From: Chitinophagaceae bacterium
GTDB taxonomy: Bacteria > Bacteroidota > Bacteroidia > Chitinophagales > Chitinophagaceae
Direction: 5' to 3'
Length of the DNA stretch: 64,000 nucleotides
NCBI GenBank assembly: GCA_025360525.1
Contig: JANYCA010000183.1
Location: 1-64,000 of the forward strand
The notes beneath the pieces are model-generated. The model had not been told where the DNA came from. It saw only the letters and a list, made by a program, of their open reading frames with translations, and did not search any database. The position numbers and the translations under genes were made by a program. The number at the start of each line of letters is the position of its first letter. Within the stretch, counting starts at the first letter, position 1. This document shows positions 18,229 to 25,977 of this stretch, one piece after another.

Positions 18229-18258
18229 AAAAACCCTCCCGCAAACGGAGGTTTTTTT
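18229..18258 (+). terminator. Terminator after the DUF1573 pair
   Basis: Stem CCTCC against GGAGG extended by A-T pairs around a bulged C, 7-nt loop, then seven T residues (18252-18258). Confidence 0.82.
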
Positions 18259-18518
18259 ATTTGAGTACATTAATTTGTTTACCGCTATATTCAGAACTCC
18301 TGACTTATCGCAAACTAAAATCCATGCTTTTAATTTTTTTGTCCAGGCAACTGAGCCCTGAATAAGCATCGTTGCATCGCCCTCTTGTACTTTTGGACAT
18401 ATAGCAGCGCTTTCAATTTGCGAACTACTCTTTAATTTATCAGCAAGGGTAAGGTGTTCTGATATTATTAAAATAGAAAGGAAACGAACTGCTAAAAAAG
18501 TATCCGGTTTAAAACATA

Positions 18519-18547
18519 AAAAAACCAGCACAACTTGCACTGGTTTA
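18519..18547 (-). terminator. Terminator after iscA
   Basis: On the minus strand AAACCAG pairs with CTGGTTT around an 11-nt loop and is followed by a T-run (18519-18523 region). It closes the iscS-iscU-iscA group. Confidence 0.78.
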
Positions 18548-18571
18548 AAAAATTATAAAAAATACAAATTA

Positions 18572-18922
18572 TTATACCGCAAAACTTTCGCCACAGCCGC
18601 AACTCCTGCTGGCATTGGGATTGTTGAAATAGAAACCTTTTCCATTTAAGCCATCACTAAATTCAAGTTCGGTATTAACCAGGTACAAAAAACTCTTAAG
18701 GTCGGTAACAATTTTTACGCCTTTATCTTCAAAAATCTGGTCCATTGGTTTTACCTCATTATCAAAATCCATCTTATAGCTTAATCCACTACAACCACCG
18801 CCCACAACTCCTACTCTTAAAAAATAAGACGGATCTTCGGCAACTCCTGCATCTGTCATTAAGTTAACGACTTTCTGTTTTGCTTTATCGCTGATATAAA
18901 TGCTATTGTCTGTTGCTGTCAT
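18572..18922 (-). CDS. iscA: A-type iron-sulfur carrier protein (IscA/ErpA-like)
   Basis: 116-residue A-type carrier that accepts iron or Fe-S clusters from the IscU scaffold and passes them to apo-targets. The three conserved cysteines are present: C44 in GGGCSGLSYKMDF, and C108 and C110 in the C-terminal SCGCGESF. Length is normal. Third gene of the iscS-iscU-iscA group on this strand, separated from iscU by a 103-bp spacer containing an imperfect inverted repeat. Confidence 0.95.
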   Translation of the reverse strand: MTATDNSIYISDKAKQKVVNLMTDAGVAEDPSYFLRVGVVGGGCSGLSYKMDFDNEVKPMDQIFEDKGVKIVTDLKSFLYLVNTELEFSDGLNGKGFYFNNPNASRSCGCGESFAV

Positions 18923-19025
18923 AATTTCAAAAGTTAAAGTTAAAAGTCAAAAATAAAAAATAAAAAAATAAATACGTCTGGATTCATTTTTCTCTTTCAG
19001 CTTTTGCCTTTTTACTTTTTAATTC
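18923..19025. repeat. AT-rich inverted repeat in the iscU-iscA spacer
   Basis: The left half is built of AAAGT(T/C)AAA-like units and the right half of their complement (CTTTTTACTTTTTAA), around a centre near TACGTCTGGATTC. Reading the right arm in reverse gives TTAAAAAGTAAAAAGGCAAA, closely resembling the left arm. A second element of the same make-up lies in the next spacer (19446-19552). Confidence 0.6.
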
Positions 19026-19445
19026 CTAGTGTACTACACTCCCTTCAAACTTAATGGCTTCTTTGCCATTCTTCACCCTGTAGTCGTTGATTGCAGCCTT
19101 GATTGCGTCTTCAGCCAATACAGAACAGTGAATTTTAACTGGTGGAAGATTTAACTCTTCTACAAAATCCATATTATCAACCGTTAAGGCCTCATCGATG
19201 CTTTTTCCCTTCAGCCATTCAGTTGCCAATGAGGAAGAAGCAATGGCGGAACCACAACCAAAGGTTTTAAATTTTGCGTCGGTAATCATACCGGTTGTTT
19301 CATCCACCTGTATTTGCAAACGCATAACGTCTCCGCATTCCGGTGCACCAACTAACCCAGTACCCACGCTTTTATCGCTTTTATCAAGCGTACCTACGTT
19401 CTTAGGATTTTGATAATGATCGATTACTTTTTCTGAATATGCCAT
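19026..19445 (-). CDS. iscU: Iron-sulfur cluster scaffold protein IscU
   Basis: 139-residue scaffold on which Fe-S clusters are built with sulfur from IscS. Ligand residues are visible: C37 and D39 in APECGDVM, C64 in TFGCGSAIASSS and C107 in PPVKIHCSVLAEDAI. N-terminus MAYSEKVIDHYQNPKNVG is classic. Lies between iscS and iscA on the same strand. Confidence 0.97.
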   Translation of the reverse strand: MAYSEKVIDHYQNPKNVGTLDKSDKSVGTGLVGAPECGDVMRLQIQVDETTGMITDAKFKTFGCGSAIASSSLATEWLKGKSIDEALTVDNMDFVEELNLPPVKIHCSVLAEDAIKAAINDYRVKNGKEAIKFEGSVVH

Positions 19446-19552
19446 GGTAAAAAATTTTAAAAATTAAAAATTAAGAATTGAAAGTCAAAAGCTAAAAGTC
19501 AAAATTGGCTTTAGTAGGGTGTTTCCTTTTTTGATTTTTTACTTTTTACTTA
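19446..19552. repeat. AT-rich inverted repeat in the iscS-iscU spacer
   Basis: Left arm AAAGTCAAAAGCTAAAAGTC (about 19480-19500) preceded by ATTAAAAATTAA units; right arm TTTTTTGATTTTTTACTTTT (about 19528-19547). The reverse complement of the right arm repeats the AAGTAAAAAGTAAAAAATC theme. Same design as the 18923-19025 element. Confidence 0.6.
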
Positions 19553-20770
19553 TTAATGTGCTGCCCATTCTATTGAATTTAAATCGATTCCTTCTTTATA
19601 CATCTCCCACAATGGGCTCATGTCTCTTAGTTTTAAAACTGTCTCGCTGATGGCTTTTACGGTGTAATCAATTTGCTCTTCTGTCGTAAACCTGCCCAAT
19701 CCAAAACGTAGCGAACTATGTGCCAAATCATCGCCTAAACCCAATGCCTTTAAAACATAAGACGGTTCCAAAGAGGCAGATGTGCAGGCGGAACCCGAAC
19801 TCAACGCAATATTTTTATTGAAGCCCATCAACAAACCTTCGCCCTCTACATGTTTAAAAGAAATATTGGTAACATGTGGTAAACGGTGTTCTTTACTTCC
19901 GTTAATATATGCCTCCTCTAATTTCATCAATTCATTTTCCAGTTTATCTCTTAAAATGCTAATGCGTTTGGTATCCACATCCATTTCATTCATACAAATT
20001 TCGCAAGCCTTACCAAAACCAACAATACCTGGAACATTTAATGTACCACTGCGCATGCCCCTTTCGTGACCACCGCCATCCATTTGGGCTGTAACCTTTA
20101 CCCTTGGATTTTTACGACGTACATACAACGCACCAATGCCTTTTGGCCCGTACATTTTATGAGCCGTAAATGCCATTAAATCAATACCATCTTTATTTAC
20201 ATCCACCGGAATTTTACCCACTGCCTGTACAGCATCGGTAAAAAATAAAACACCGTTCTTTTTTGCAATTGCACTTATTTCTCTCACTGGCTGAATTACA
20301 CCAATCTCATTATTGGCGTACATAATAGCAATTAAAATGGTAGTTGGCTTAATGGCGGCTTCCAGTTCTTTCAAATCAATTAAGCCATCTGCTTTTACTT
20401 CTAAATAGGTTACTTCGCCACCCGATTTTTCAATGTGCTTGCAGGTATCTAAAACTGCTTTATGTTCGGTTGTTGCTGTTATAATGTGATTACCTTTACT
20501 AGCATACATTTCATAAACGCCTTTAATGGCAAGGTTATCACCTTCGGTAGCACCACTTGTAAAAATTATTTCTTTAGGATCTGCACCAATCAATCTAGCA
20601 ACCTGCTCACGGGCATAATCAACTGCTTCTTCTGCCTTCCATCCAAAAGGATGATTGCGGCTTGCAGCGTTTCCAAAATCTTCTAAGAAATATGGTGTCA
20701 TTGCTTCCAACACCCTTGGATCCATTGGGGTGGTTGCATTGTTATCTAGGTAAATAGGAAGTTTCAACAT
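19553..20770 (-). CDS. iscS: Cysteine desulfurase IscS
   Basis: 405-residue PLP enzyme that takes sulfur from cysteine and delivers it to IscU and other acceptors. The PLP lysine is K205 in FTAHKMYGPKGIG, preceded by H204; the persulfide-carrying cysteine is C328 in LSSGSACTSASLEPSY, and the long active-site loop is of the IscS (group I) type. First gene of the iscS-iscU-iscA group. No IscR regulator, HscA/B or ferredoxin accompanies it. Confidence 0.97.
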   Translation of the reverse strand: MLKLPIYLDNNATTPMDPRVLEAMTPYFLEDFGNAASRNHPFGWKAEEAVDYAREQVARLIGADPKEIIFTSGATEGDNLAIKGVYEMYASKGNHIITATTEHKAVLDTCKHIEKSGGEVTYLEVKADGLIDLKELEAAIKPTTILIAIMYANNEIGVIQPVREISAIAKKNGVLFFTDAVQAVGKIPVDVNKDGIDLMAFTAHKMYGPKGIGALYVRRKNPRVKVTAQMDGGGHERGMRSGTLNVPGIVGFGKACEICMNEMDVDTKRISILRDKLENELMKLEEAYINGSKEHRLPHVTNISFKHVEGEGLLMGFNKNIALSSGSACTSASLEPSYVLKALGLGDDLAHSSLRFGLGRFTTEEQIDYTVKAISETVLKLRDMSPLWEMYKEGIDLNSIEWAAH

Positions 20771-20896
20771 AATATTTTTTTGTTTAAATCTATAAACACG
20801 AAAATACTACAAAAGGTTTTATTTTAGCTTCATGAAAGCCTTTGAAAACGTCAAATTACCTATTTCGTAAAACCTTGGGCAGTTAAAGTAAATTTT

Positions 20897-21298
20897 ATGT
20901 TAAAAATTGAGCATGTTGGCATCGCCGTAAAAGAACTGGCGCTTTCCATTCCCTTATTTGAAAAGCTTTTAAACAGCACCTGTTATAAAACTGAAACGGT
21001 GGACAGTGAACATGTTAATACCGCCTTTTTTAAAAAAGGGGAAACAAAAATTGAATTGCTGGAGAGTAGCACTACTGATGGAGTGATTGCAAAGTACATT
21101 GATAAAAAAGGCGAAGGAGTGCATCATATCGCCTTTGATGTTGCTGACATTTATGCTGAAATGGAGCGGCTAAAAAACGAAGGATTTGTGTTACTAAATG
21201 AGCAACCTAAAGTTGGGGCAGATAATAAACTCGTTTGCTTTCTTCACCCAAAGGGTACCAACGGCGTGTTGGTGGAATTATGCATGGAGAAAAAATAG
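20897..21298 (+). CDS. mce: Methylmalonyl-CoA epimerase
   Basis: 133-residue glyoxalase-fold enzyme interconverting (S)- and (R)-methylmalonyl-CoA between propionyl-CoA carboxylase and methylmalonyl-CoA mutase. Two beta-alpha-beta-beta-beta modules are visible, with metal-binding candidates His6 (MLKIEHVGIAVKEL), the Glu in KIELLESS, His in GEGVHHIAFDV and Glu near the C-terminus (VLVELCMEKK). Length and motifs fit the family. Divergent from iscS; followed by a repeat region. Confidence 0.94.
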   Translation: MLKIEHVGIAVKELALSIPLFEKLLNSTCYKTETVDSEHVNTAFFKKGETKIELLESSTTDGVIAKYIDKKGEGVHHIAFDVADIYAEMERLKNEGFVLLNEQPKVGADNKLVCFLHPKGTNGVLVELCMEKK

Positions 21299-21738
21299 CA
21301 ATTCAGCGATACTTATTCCGCTCCGAGTCCCTACTAAATTTAGAAGTTTACAGCCGGGTCACTACCTGGCGCAAGCGTCCGCTTGTGCCTCTAAAAGAAC
21401 GATCCATTAAATGCAAGCCAATCCTTGCATTTTTTATGATAGTTCAAAAAGCCAACAGCACTACCTGCCGCAAGCGTCCGCTTGTGCTTCTAAAAAAACC
21501 ATTCATTAGATGCCAGCTAATCCTTGCGTTTTTGAGGATAGTTCAAAAGGCAAACAGCACAAGCGCACGCTTGCGCCAAACGGGGGTACTCATCCCGTTT
21601 TTATTTTTAAATATACGCTATCGTTTTGGTAAACAAACGTTCACTAAAAAATGGAATACTAAAAAATATTAAGAGTAGTAACCGGGAGACACAGGGCTGG
21701 AGCCCTGCGCCTGCGGGTGTTTGTAAACGACAGCAACG
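21299..21738. other. Repeat-bearing spacer, no protein gene
   Basis: 440 bp between mce and the metallo-hydrolase gene. It contains two tandem 99-bp units, an inverted partial copy, and further right (about 21681-21720) a GC-richer stretch with a short hairpin, CAGGGCT against AGCCCTG, unlike its surroundings. An ORF spans the repeats because 99 is divisible by 3, but it is overlapped by mce and shows no protein family. Confidence 0.7.
21360..21577. repeat. Two tandem 99-bp repeats plus inverted partial copy
   Basis: Unit 1 (21360-21458) and unit 2 (21459-21557) both begin CACTACCTG(G/C)CGCAAGCG and end with AGTTCAAAA-GC-AACAG, and match closely along their length. Immediately after, 21558-21577 is the reverse complement, with one mismatch, of the GGCGCAAGCGTCCGCTTGTG block at 21368-21387. 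Looks like a mobile or amplified intergenic element; no transposase is adjacent. Confidence 0.88.
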
Positions 21739-22377
21739 CTAACTTAAAAACGGATTGTACATTTTCTCTTCCCCGATAGTGGTAGTAGCTCCATGTCCGC
21801 TGTAAACAACCGTTTCATCGGGTAATACAAATAATTTTTGGCGAATGCTATCGAGTAATGTTTGGTGGTTACCGCCTGGTAAGTCCGTGCGGCCGATGCT
21901 ACCTTGGAAAAGCACATCTCCCCCAATAACAAAATTTTGCTTTTTACAATAAAAGCACACACTGCCCGGTGAGTGGCCGGGGGCTTCAATTATTGTCAAA
22001 TTATCATCGCCCACATTAAGTACATCACCCTCTTTTAACAGTAAAAATTTGCTTGTATAATTATCAAATGGCATATTATACATGAGGCCGGATGTTGGTG
22101 CAAAGGCCAATACTTGTTGCTCTTTTTCATGCAAATGAAGGATAAGATTATATGTTTCTGCAACAAATTTATTTCCAAAAACATGATCGAGGTGGCAATG
22201 GGTGTTTAGCAACAATACAGGCTTTAATTTGTTCTCTTCTATAAAGGTTTTTAATAGGTCTTTTTCTTCATCAAAATAGCAGCCCGGGTCTATTATGATA
22301 CAGTCTTTAAACTCGTTGTAAAGAACATACGTATTTTCCTGTATTGGGCTAAAAACAAAAGATTTTATCTGCAACAT
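21739..22377 (-). CDS. Metallo-beta-lactamase-fold hydrolase (glyoxalase II-like)
   Basis: 212-residue zinc hydrolase. Metal ligands: H60, H62, D64 and H65 in NTHCHLDHVFGN, H135 in EAPGHSPGSV, D154 in IGGDVLFQGSIGRTDLPGG and H195 in VYSGHGATT. The SIGRTDLPGG signature is typical of the YcbL/GloB-like branch, which cleaves thioesters such as S-lactoylglutathione or acts on related substrates; the exact substrate is unknown. Short for glyoxalase II proper, lacking the C-terminal HAGH domain. Confidence 0.92.
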   Translation of the reverse strand: MLQIKSFVFSPIQENTYVLYNEFKDCIIIDPGCYFDEEKDLLKTFIEENKLKPVLLLNTHCHLDHVFGNKFVAETYNLILHLHEKEQQVLAFAPTSGLMYNMPFDNYTSKFLLLKEGDVLNVGDDNLTIIEAPGHSPGSVCFYCKKQNFVIGGDVLFQGSIGRTDLPGGNHQTLLDSIRQKLFVLPDETVVYSGHGATTTIGEEKMYNPFLS

Positions 22378-22460
22378 GTAACAATATTTTAGCTATTAAA
22401 GGGATATTTTTATGATTGATTGTAATGGTTTACTTTTATCTAATAAACAGAAATGATAGT

Positions 22461-25400
22461 ATGGCAAAATTAAGCAGGATACTTTTAGTAATAGGCTATT
22501 TTATAATTGTATCACCTTTAAATGCCCAGGTGATAAACGCAGTAGAATTTGGTAAAAACAGGGTTCAATATAAAAAATTAAAATGGCAATATTACCAAAG
22601 CAAAAATTTCAATACCTATTTTAATCAGAACGGCCAGGAACTTGCAAAATTTGTATTGCAGGTTGCTGAGGAAGAACTACCCGATATTGAGGCTTCTACT
22701 GAATACAGCCTGCAACGCAGGGGCAATATTGTTGTGTACAATGAATTTGCTGACATGCAGCAATCCAATATCGGGATAGGTATTGACTGGTTAAATACAG
22801 GGGGCGCTACCAAACTGGTAAACAATAAAATGGTGGTTTATTTTAACGGAGATCACGATCACCTCCGCAAACAAATACGGCAGGGTATTGCAAGAATTAT
22901 CACCGACAATGTTTTATTTGGGGAAGATTTGGGTGAATTTGCAGGTAACCAGGCCTTGCTCGATTTACCTAAATGGCTTACTGATGGTTATGTTGATTTT
23001 ACTGCTGAAAATTGGAATACCCAACTGGACGACGAGTTAAAGAGTGTAATTATTGAAGGCAAATATGCAAAGTTTTACCAATTTGCCTTTCAACAACCAA
23101 CGCTTGCCGGTCATGCATTCTGGTACTACATAGAAGAAAAATATAAAAAAGAAAATGTCACTTACCTGTTGTACCTGGCCAGGGTGTACAAAAACCTAAA
23201 CCGGGCTAGTCAGCAGGTTTGTAAAAAAGATTTCAAAGAGGTACTGGCGGATTTTATGGTTTACCAGGAAGAAAAATACGAAAATGATATAAGGCGCAGA
23301 AAAGCCTATCCAAAAGGGAGTGCGATAGAAAGTTTTGATGTAACCAGCCGAAAGGACTATTACAGAATGAATGTTAATCCCAACAAAAAAAATAATTCCT
23401 ATGCATTGGTTGAAAACAACAAAGGAACCATAAAAGTAAATTTGCACGAAGATTTTGAAGTAATTACCATTTTAAAATACGGCATTCGCAGTTACCTCAA
23501 CGAGGCTAACCCCGACTATCCTTTATTAGCCTGGGATCCAAAAGGAACAAGGCTCACCGTGATTTATCAGCAGCAAGGAAGGTTGAAATTATTTGTGTAC
23601 GACCTGGTGACAAAAGTTAAATACCCAAAGCTTGATCTTACGGATCAATTTCAGCAAATTCAGGATGTGAAGTATATGATTGACAGTAGAACGCTGCTGT
23701 TAAGCGCTACCAAAAATGGGCACACAGACATCTTCACTTATAACCTGGAAAATGATAAAATACAGCAAATAACCAACGATGTGTATGATGATTTAGATGC
23801 CACTTTTGTATCATTTCCAGGCAAAACAGGTATTCTTTTTTCCAGCAACCGGCCCTCGCCCAATGCCAAAAATTCCGATACCGCCCTGCCAAGCCGAAAT
23901 CATCTGAATGTATTTTTAATTACCAACTATGGCATTAAACCAGAGTTAAACCAGATAACCCAATTATCTGATTTAAAATATGGTAATGCCCGTTACCCAA
24001 CGCCTTATAACGATAACCATTTTACCTTTATCAGCGACGAAAACGGAGTAGCCAACCGCTATGCCGGTTTCTTTACCACCAAGGCTGCCGGTGTAGACAC
24101 ATTGGTGTTGATTGGAGAAGATATTTTACGTAACCCATCCATCCGGGAGGTTGACAGCGTATTGAAAGTATATAAAAAATCAGATGTAGATTCTGTAGCT
24201 GTGGTGATGGTTTCGCAGGATTCTGCTTACACTTTTCCTTTGTCTAACTACGAAAGCAATGTTGCCGAATCCAGGATTGCAGGCGATACAAAACAAGTGA
24301 GCGAAGTAACGAGGCAGGGAGACGAAAAAACATTGTATAAATTAAAGATTGATGAAAGTACACTTCGCCGGCGTAATATAACTGTGCCGCCAACTACGTA
24401 CATGAAGACGGTGATAATGGCTGATAAAATATTTGGCAAAGAAGCGGACAAGTACGAAAAACCTTTATTAAAAGATAGTATTCAAGAGGATCCATTTCAA
24501 AATGAGCCAGGTATGGATCAAAAAGATAGCATGGCTGTAAAAGGGAGCATTTACAAAGGAACAAGTGCAGCTTCTAATGATGTATTAAAGAATGCAAAAT
24601 TATACCCCTATAAGCCGGTAAAATTTGGCGGTGAGTATGGCGGTGCGGCATTTAGCAATGCCATCCTTTTTAACAGATACCAGGTGTATGGCGGTGGCAA
24701 CGGCCCCATAAGGCTTGCTTCAAGTTCACTATTAAATGGCTTGGTAAAATTAGGTACATCTGAATTGCTGGAAGATGTGAAAATTACAGGCGGATTTAAT
24801 TTATCTACCAATTTAAAAGAAAACGAATGGCTGTTGAGTTACCAGAATTACAAAAGAAGATTTGACTGGGGACTAACTTTTTTTAGAAGCGTATTACGTG
24901 GTGGATTAGAAAATAAATCCAAAGTTTATTTCTATGATGGTAAAACAACCACCCATTTTTTTCAGGGAAATGTAGCTTATCCTTTTGACAACTCCCGCCG
25001 ATTGAGTTTAACTCTGGGAATTAGATCCGATAATAAAGTATTCCTTACGGATATTAATGATGACAGGAGTTTAAAAGAGAACAACGAAAGACAAAATTTT
25101 TTTACAACTCATATGGAATATGTGTACGATAATTCCATCAACCCCACACAAAATATATGGCATGGGTTGCGCTACAAGGTTTTTGTTGACTGGAATACTG
25201 ACATCAGTAAAGAAAAAACCAGCTCCGGGAAATATAATTTTAACTGGGGTTTTGATGCCAGGTATTATTATCCCATTTACCGAAACTTTATATGGGCAGG
25301 CCGGGCAGCTGGCGATTTTAGCTGGGGTAATCAAAAAACCATTTATTATTTAGGCGGCGCCGATGGTTGGCTGATGTTTGGGGACAATACCAACAACAAG

Positions 25401-25853
25401 TATTTTAATGAAAACAACAGACCTGCAGCAGATATTGATTATGCTTTTCAAAGTCTTGCGGTAAACCTAAGAGGCTTTACGCAAAATGTTGCCAATGGCA
25501 ACAATGCAGTCACTATAAATAGTGAGTTTAGGCTGCCGGTGTACACCACGTTCTTTAACAGGCCGGTGAACAATGCGTTTGTAAGAAACTTCCAACTGGT
25601 ACAATTTATAGATTTGGGCACAGCCTGGAATGGCGCTTACAAAGGCATTAGCAGGCCATCGTCCACTTATGGATTTCCTCCTGTTCAGGTGCAAACTAAG
25701 GTGGGTGGCATAGGACCGTTTGCCGGTGGATATGGCTTTGGTGCCCGAAGCGTTTTATTGGGATACTTCTTAAAATTTGATGCGGCATGGCCAATGAACG
25801 GATTATTTAGAGGCAAGCCAATTTATTACTTTAGCCTCGGTTTAGATTTTTAA
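22461..25853 (+). CDS. Large exported protein: peptidase-like N-domain, beta-propeller, C-terminal barrel
   Basis: 1130 residues from the ATG at 22461 (a start 45 bp upstream gives a poorer leader). A signal peptide (about 1-23, ending SPLNAQ) is followed by a domain at about 25-285 whose LPKWLTDGYVDFTAENW resembles the LPxWLxEG region of gluzincin-type peptidases but has no HExxH. Residues about 310-560 read as TolB/PD40-type propeller blades (YPLLAWDPKGTRLTVIYQQQ, TGILFSSNRPSP). A linker precedes a C-terminal outer-membrane-type barrel (about 690-1130) ending in YFSLGLDF. Often labelled TolB-like in relatives; real function unknown. Probably outer-membrane located. Confidence 0.78.
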   Translation: MAKLSRILLVIGYFIIVSPLNAQVINAVEFGKNRVQYKKLKWQYYQSKNFNTYFNQNGQELAKFVLQVAEEELPDIEASTEYSLQRRGNIVVYNEFADMQQSNIGIGIDWLNTGGATKLVNNKMVVYFNGDHDHLRKQIRQGIARIITDNVLFGEDLGEFAGNQALLDLPKWLTDGYVDFTAENWNTQLDDELKSVIIEGKYAKFYQFAFQQPTLAGHAFWYYIEEKYKKENVTYLLYLARVYKNLNRASQQVCKKDFKEVLADFMVYQEEKYENDIRRRKAYPKGSAIESFDVTSRKDYYRMNVNPNKKNNSYALVENNKGTIKVNLHEDFEVITILKYGIRSYLNEANPDYPLLAWDPKGTRLTVIYQQQGRLKLFVYDLVTKVKYPKLDLTDQFQQIQDVKYMIDSRTLLLSATKNGHTDIFTYNLENDKIQQITNDVYDDLDATFVSFPGKTGILFSSNRPSPNAKNSDTALPSRNHLNVFLITNYGIKPELNQITQLSDLKYGNARYPTPYNDNHFTFISDENGVANRYAGFFTTKAAGVDTLVLIGEDILRNPSIREVDSVLKVYKKSDVDSVAVVMVSQDSAYTFPLSNYESNVAESRIAGDTKQVSEVTRQGDEKTLYKLKIDESTLRRRNITVPPTTYMKTVIMADKIFGKEADKYEKPLLKDSIQEDPFQNEPGMDQKDSMAVKGSIYKGTSAASNDVLKNAKLYPYKPVKFGGEYGGAAFSNAILFNRYQVYGGGNGPIRLASSSLLNGLVKLGTSELLEDVKITGGFNLSTNLKENEWLLSYQNYKRRFDWGLTFFRSVLRGGLENKSKVYFYDGKTTTHFFQGNVAYPFDNSRRLSLTLGIRSDNKVFLTDINDDRSLKENNERQNFFTTHMEYVYDNSINPTQNIWHGLRYKVFVDWNTDISKEKTSSGKYNFNWGFDARYYYPIYRNFIWAGRAAGDFSWGNQKTIYYLGGADGWLMFGDNTNNKYFNENNRPAADIDYAFQSLAVNLRGFTQNVANGNNAVTINSEFRLPVYTTFFNRPVNNAFVRNFQLVQFIDLGTAWNGAYKGISRPSSTYGFPPVQVQTKVGGIGPFAGGYGFGARSVLLGYFLKFDAAWPMNGLFRGKPIYYFSLGLDF

Positions 25854-25870
25854 GTGTTTGATGTAAACTG

Positions 25871-25910
25871 AAAATGGTACTACATTTTAAACTGTAGTAC
25901 CATTTTTTTT
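25871..25910 (+). terminator. Terminator after the propeller/barrel gene (may act both ways)
   Basis: A 13-bp stem, AAATGGTACTACA against TGTAGTACCATTT, with a short loop and an 8-T tail on the plus strand. On the minus strand the downstream run is shorter (TTTTC), so it may also weakly serve the SulP gene. Confidence 0.9.
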
Positions 25911-25977
25911 ACCCTATAACCGGGCTGACCAGGCTGCATATAATCATGAATTAAAAAACGGGCTTATTTTCATCATC

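Larger units (their letters stand above)
18198..18571. other. Spacer between DUF1573 genes and iscA
   Basis: 374 bp between converging genes, holding one terminator at each end. The only long ORF (18202-18540, minus) begins inside one terminator and runs through the other, has no family resemblance and was not accepted. I see nothing else supportable in the middle. Confidence 0.6.

Noticed and set aside
18202..18540. 112-residue minus-strand ORF between the DUF1573 genes and iscA
   Set aside because: It starts inside one intrinsic terminator, ends inside the other, and has no family resemblance or coding-like composition.
21235..21672. 145-residue plus-strand ORF over the 99-bp repeats
   Set aside because: Openness follows from a repeat length divisible by three; it overlaps the mce gene in another frame and the translation is not protein-like.
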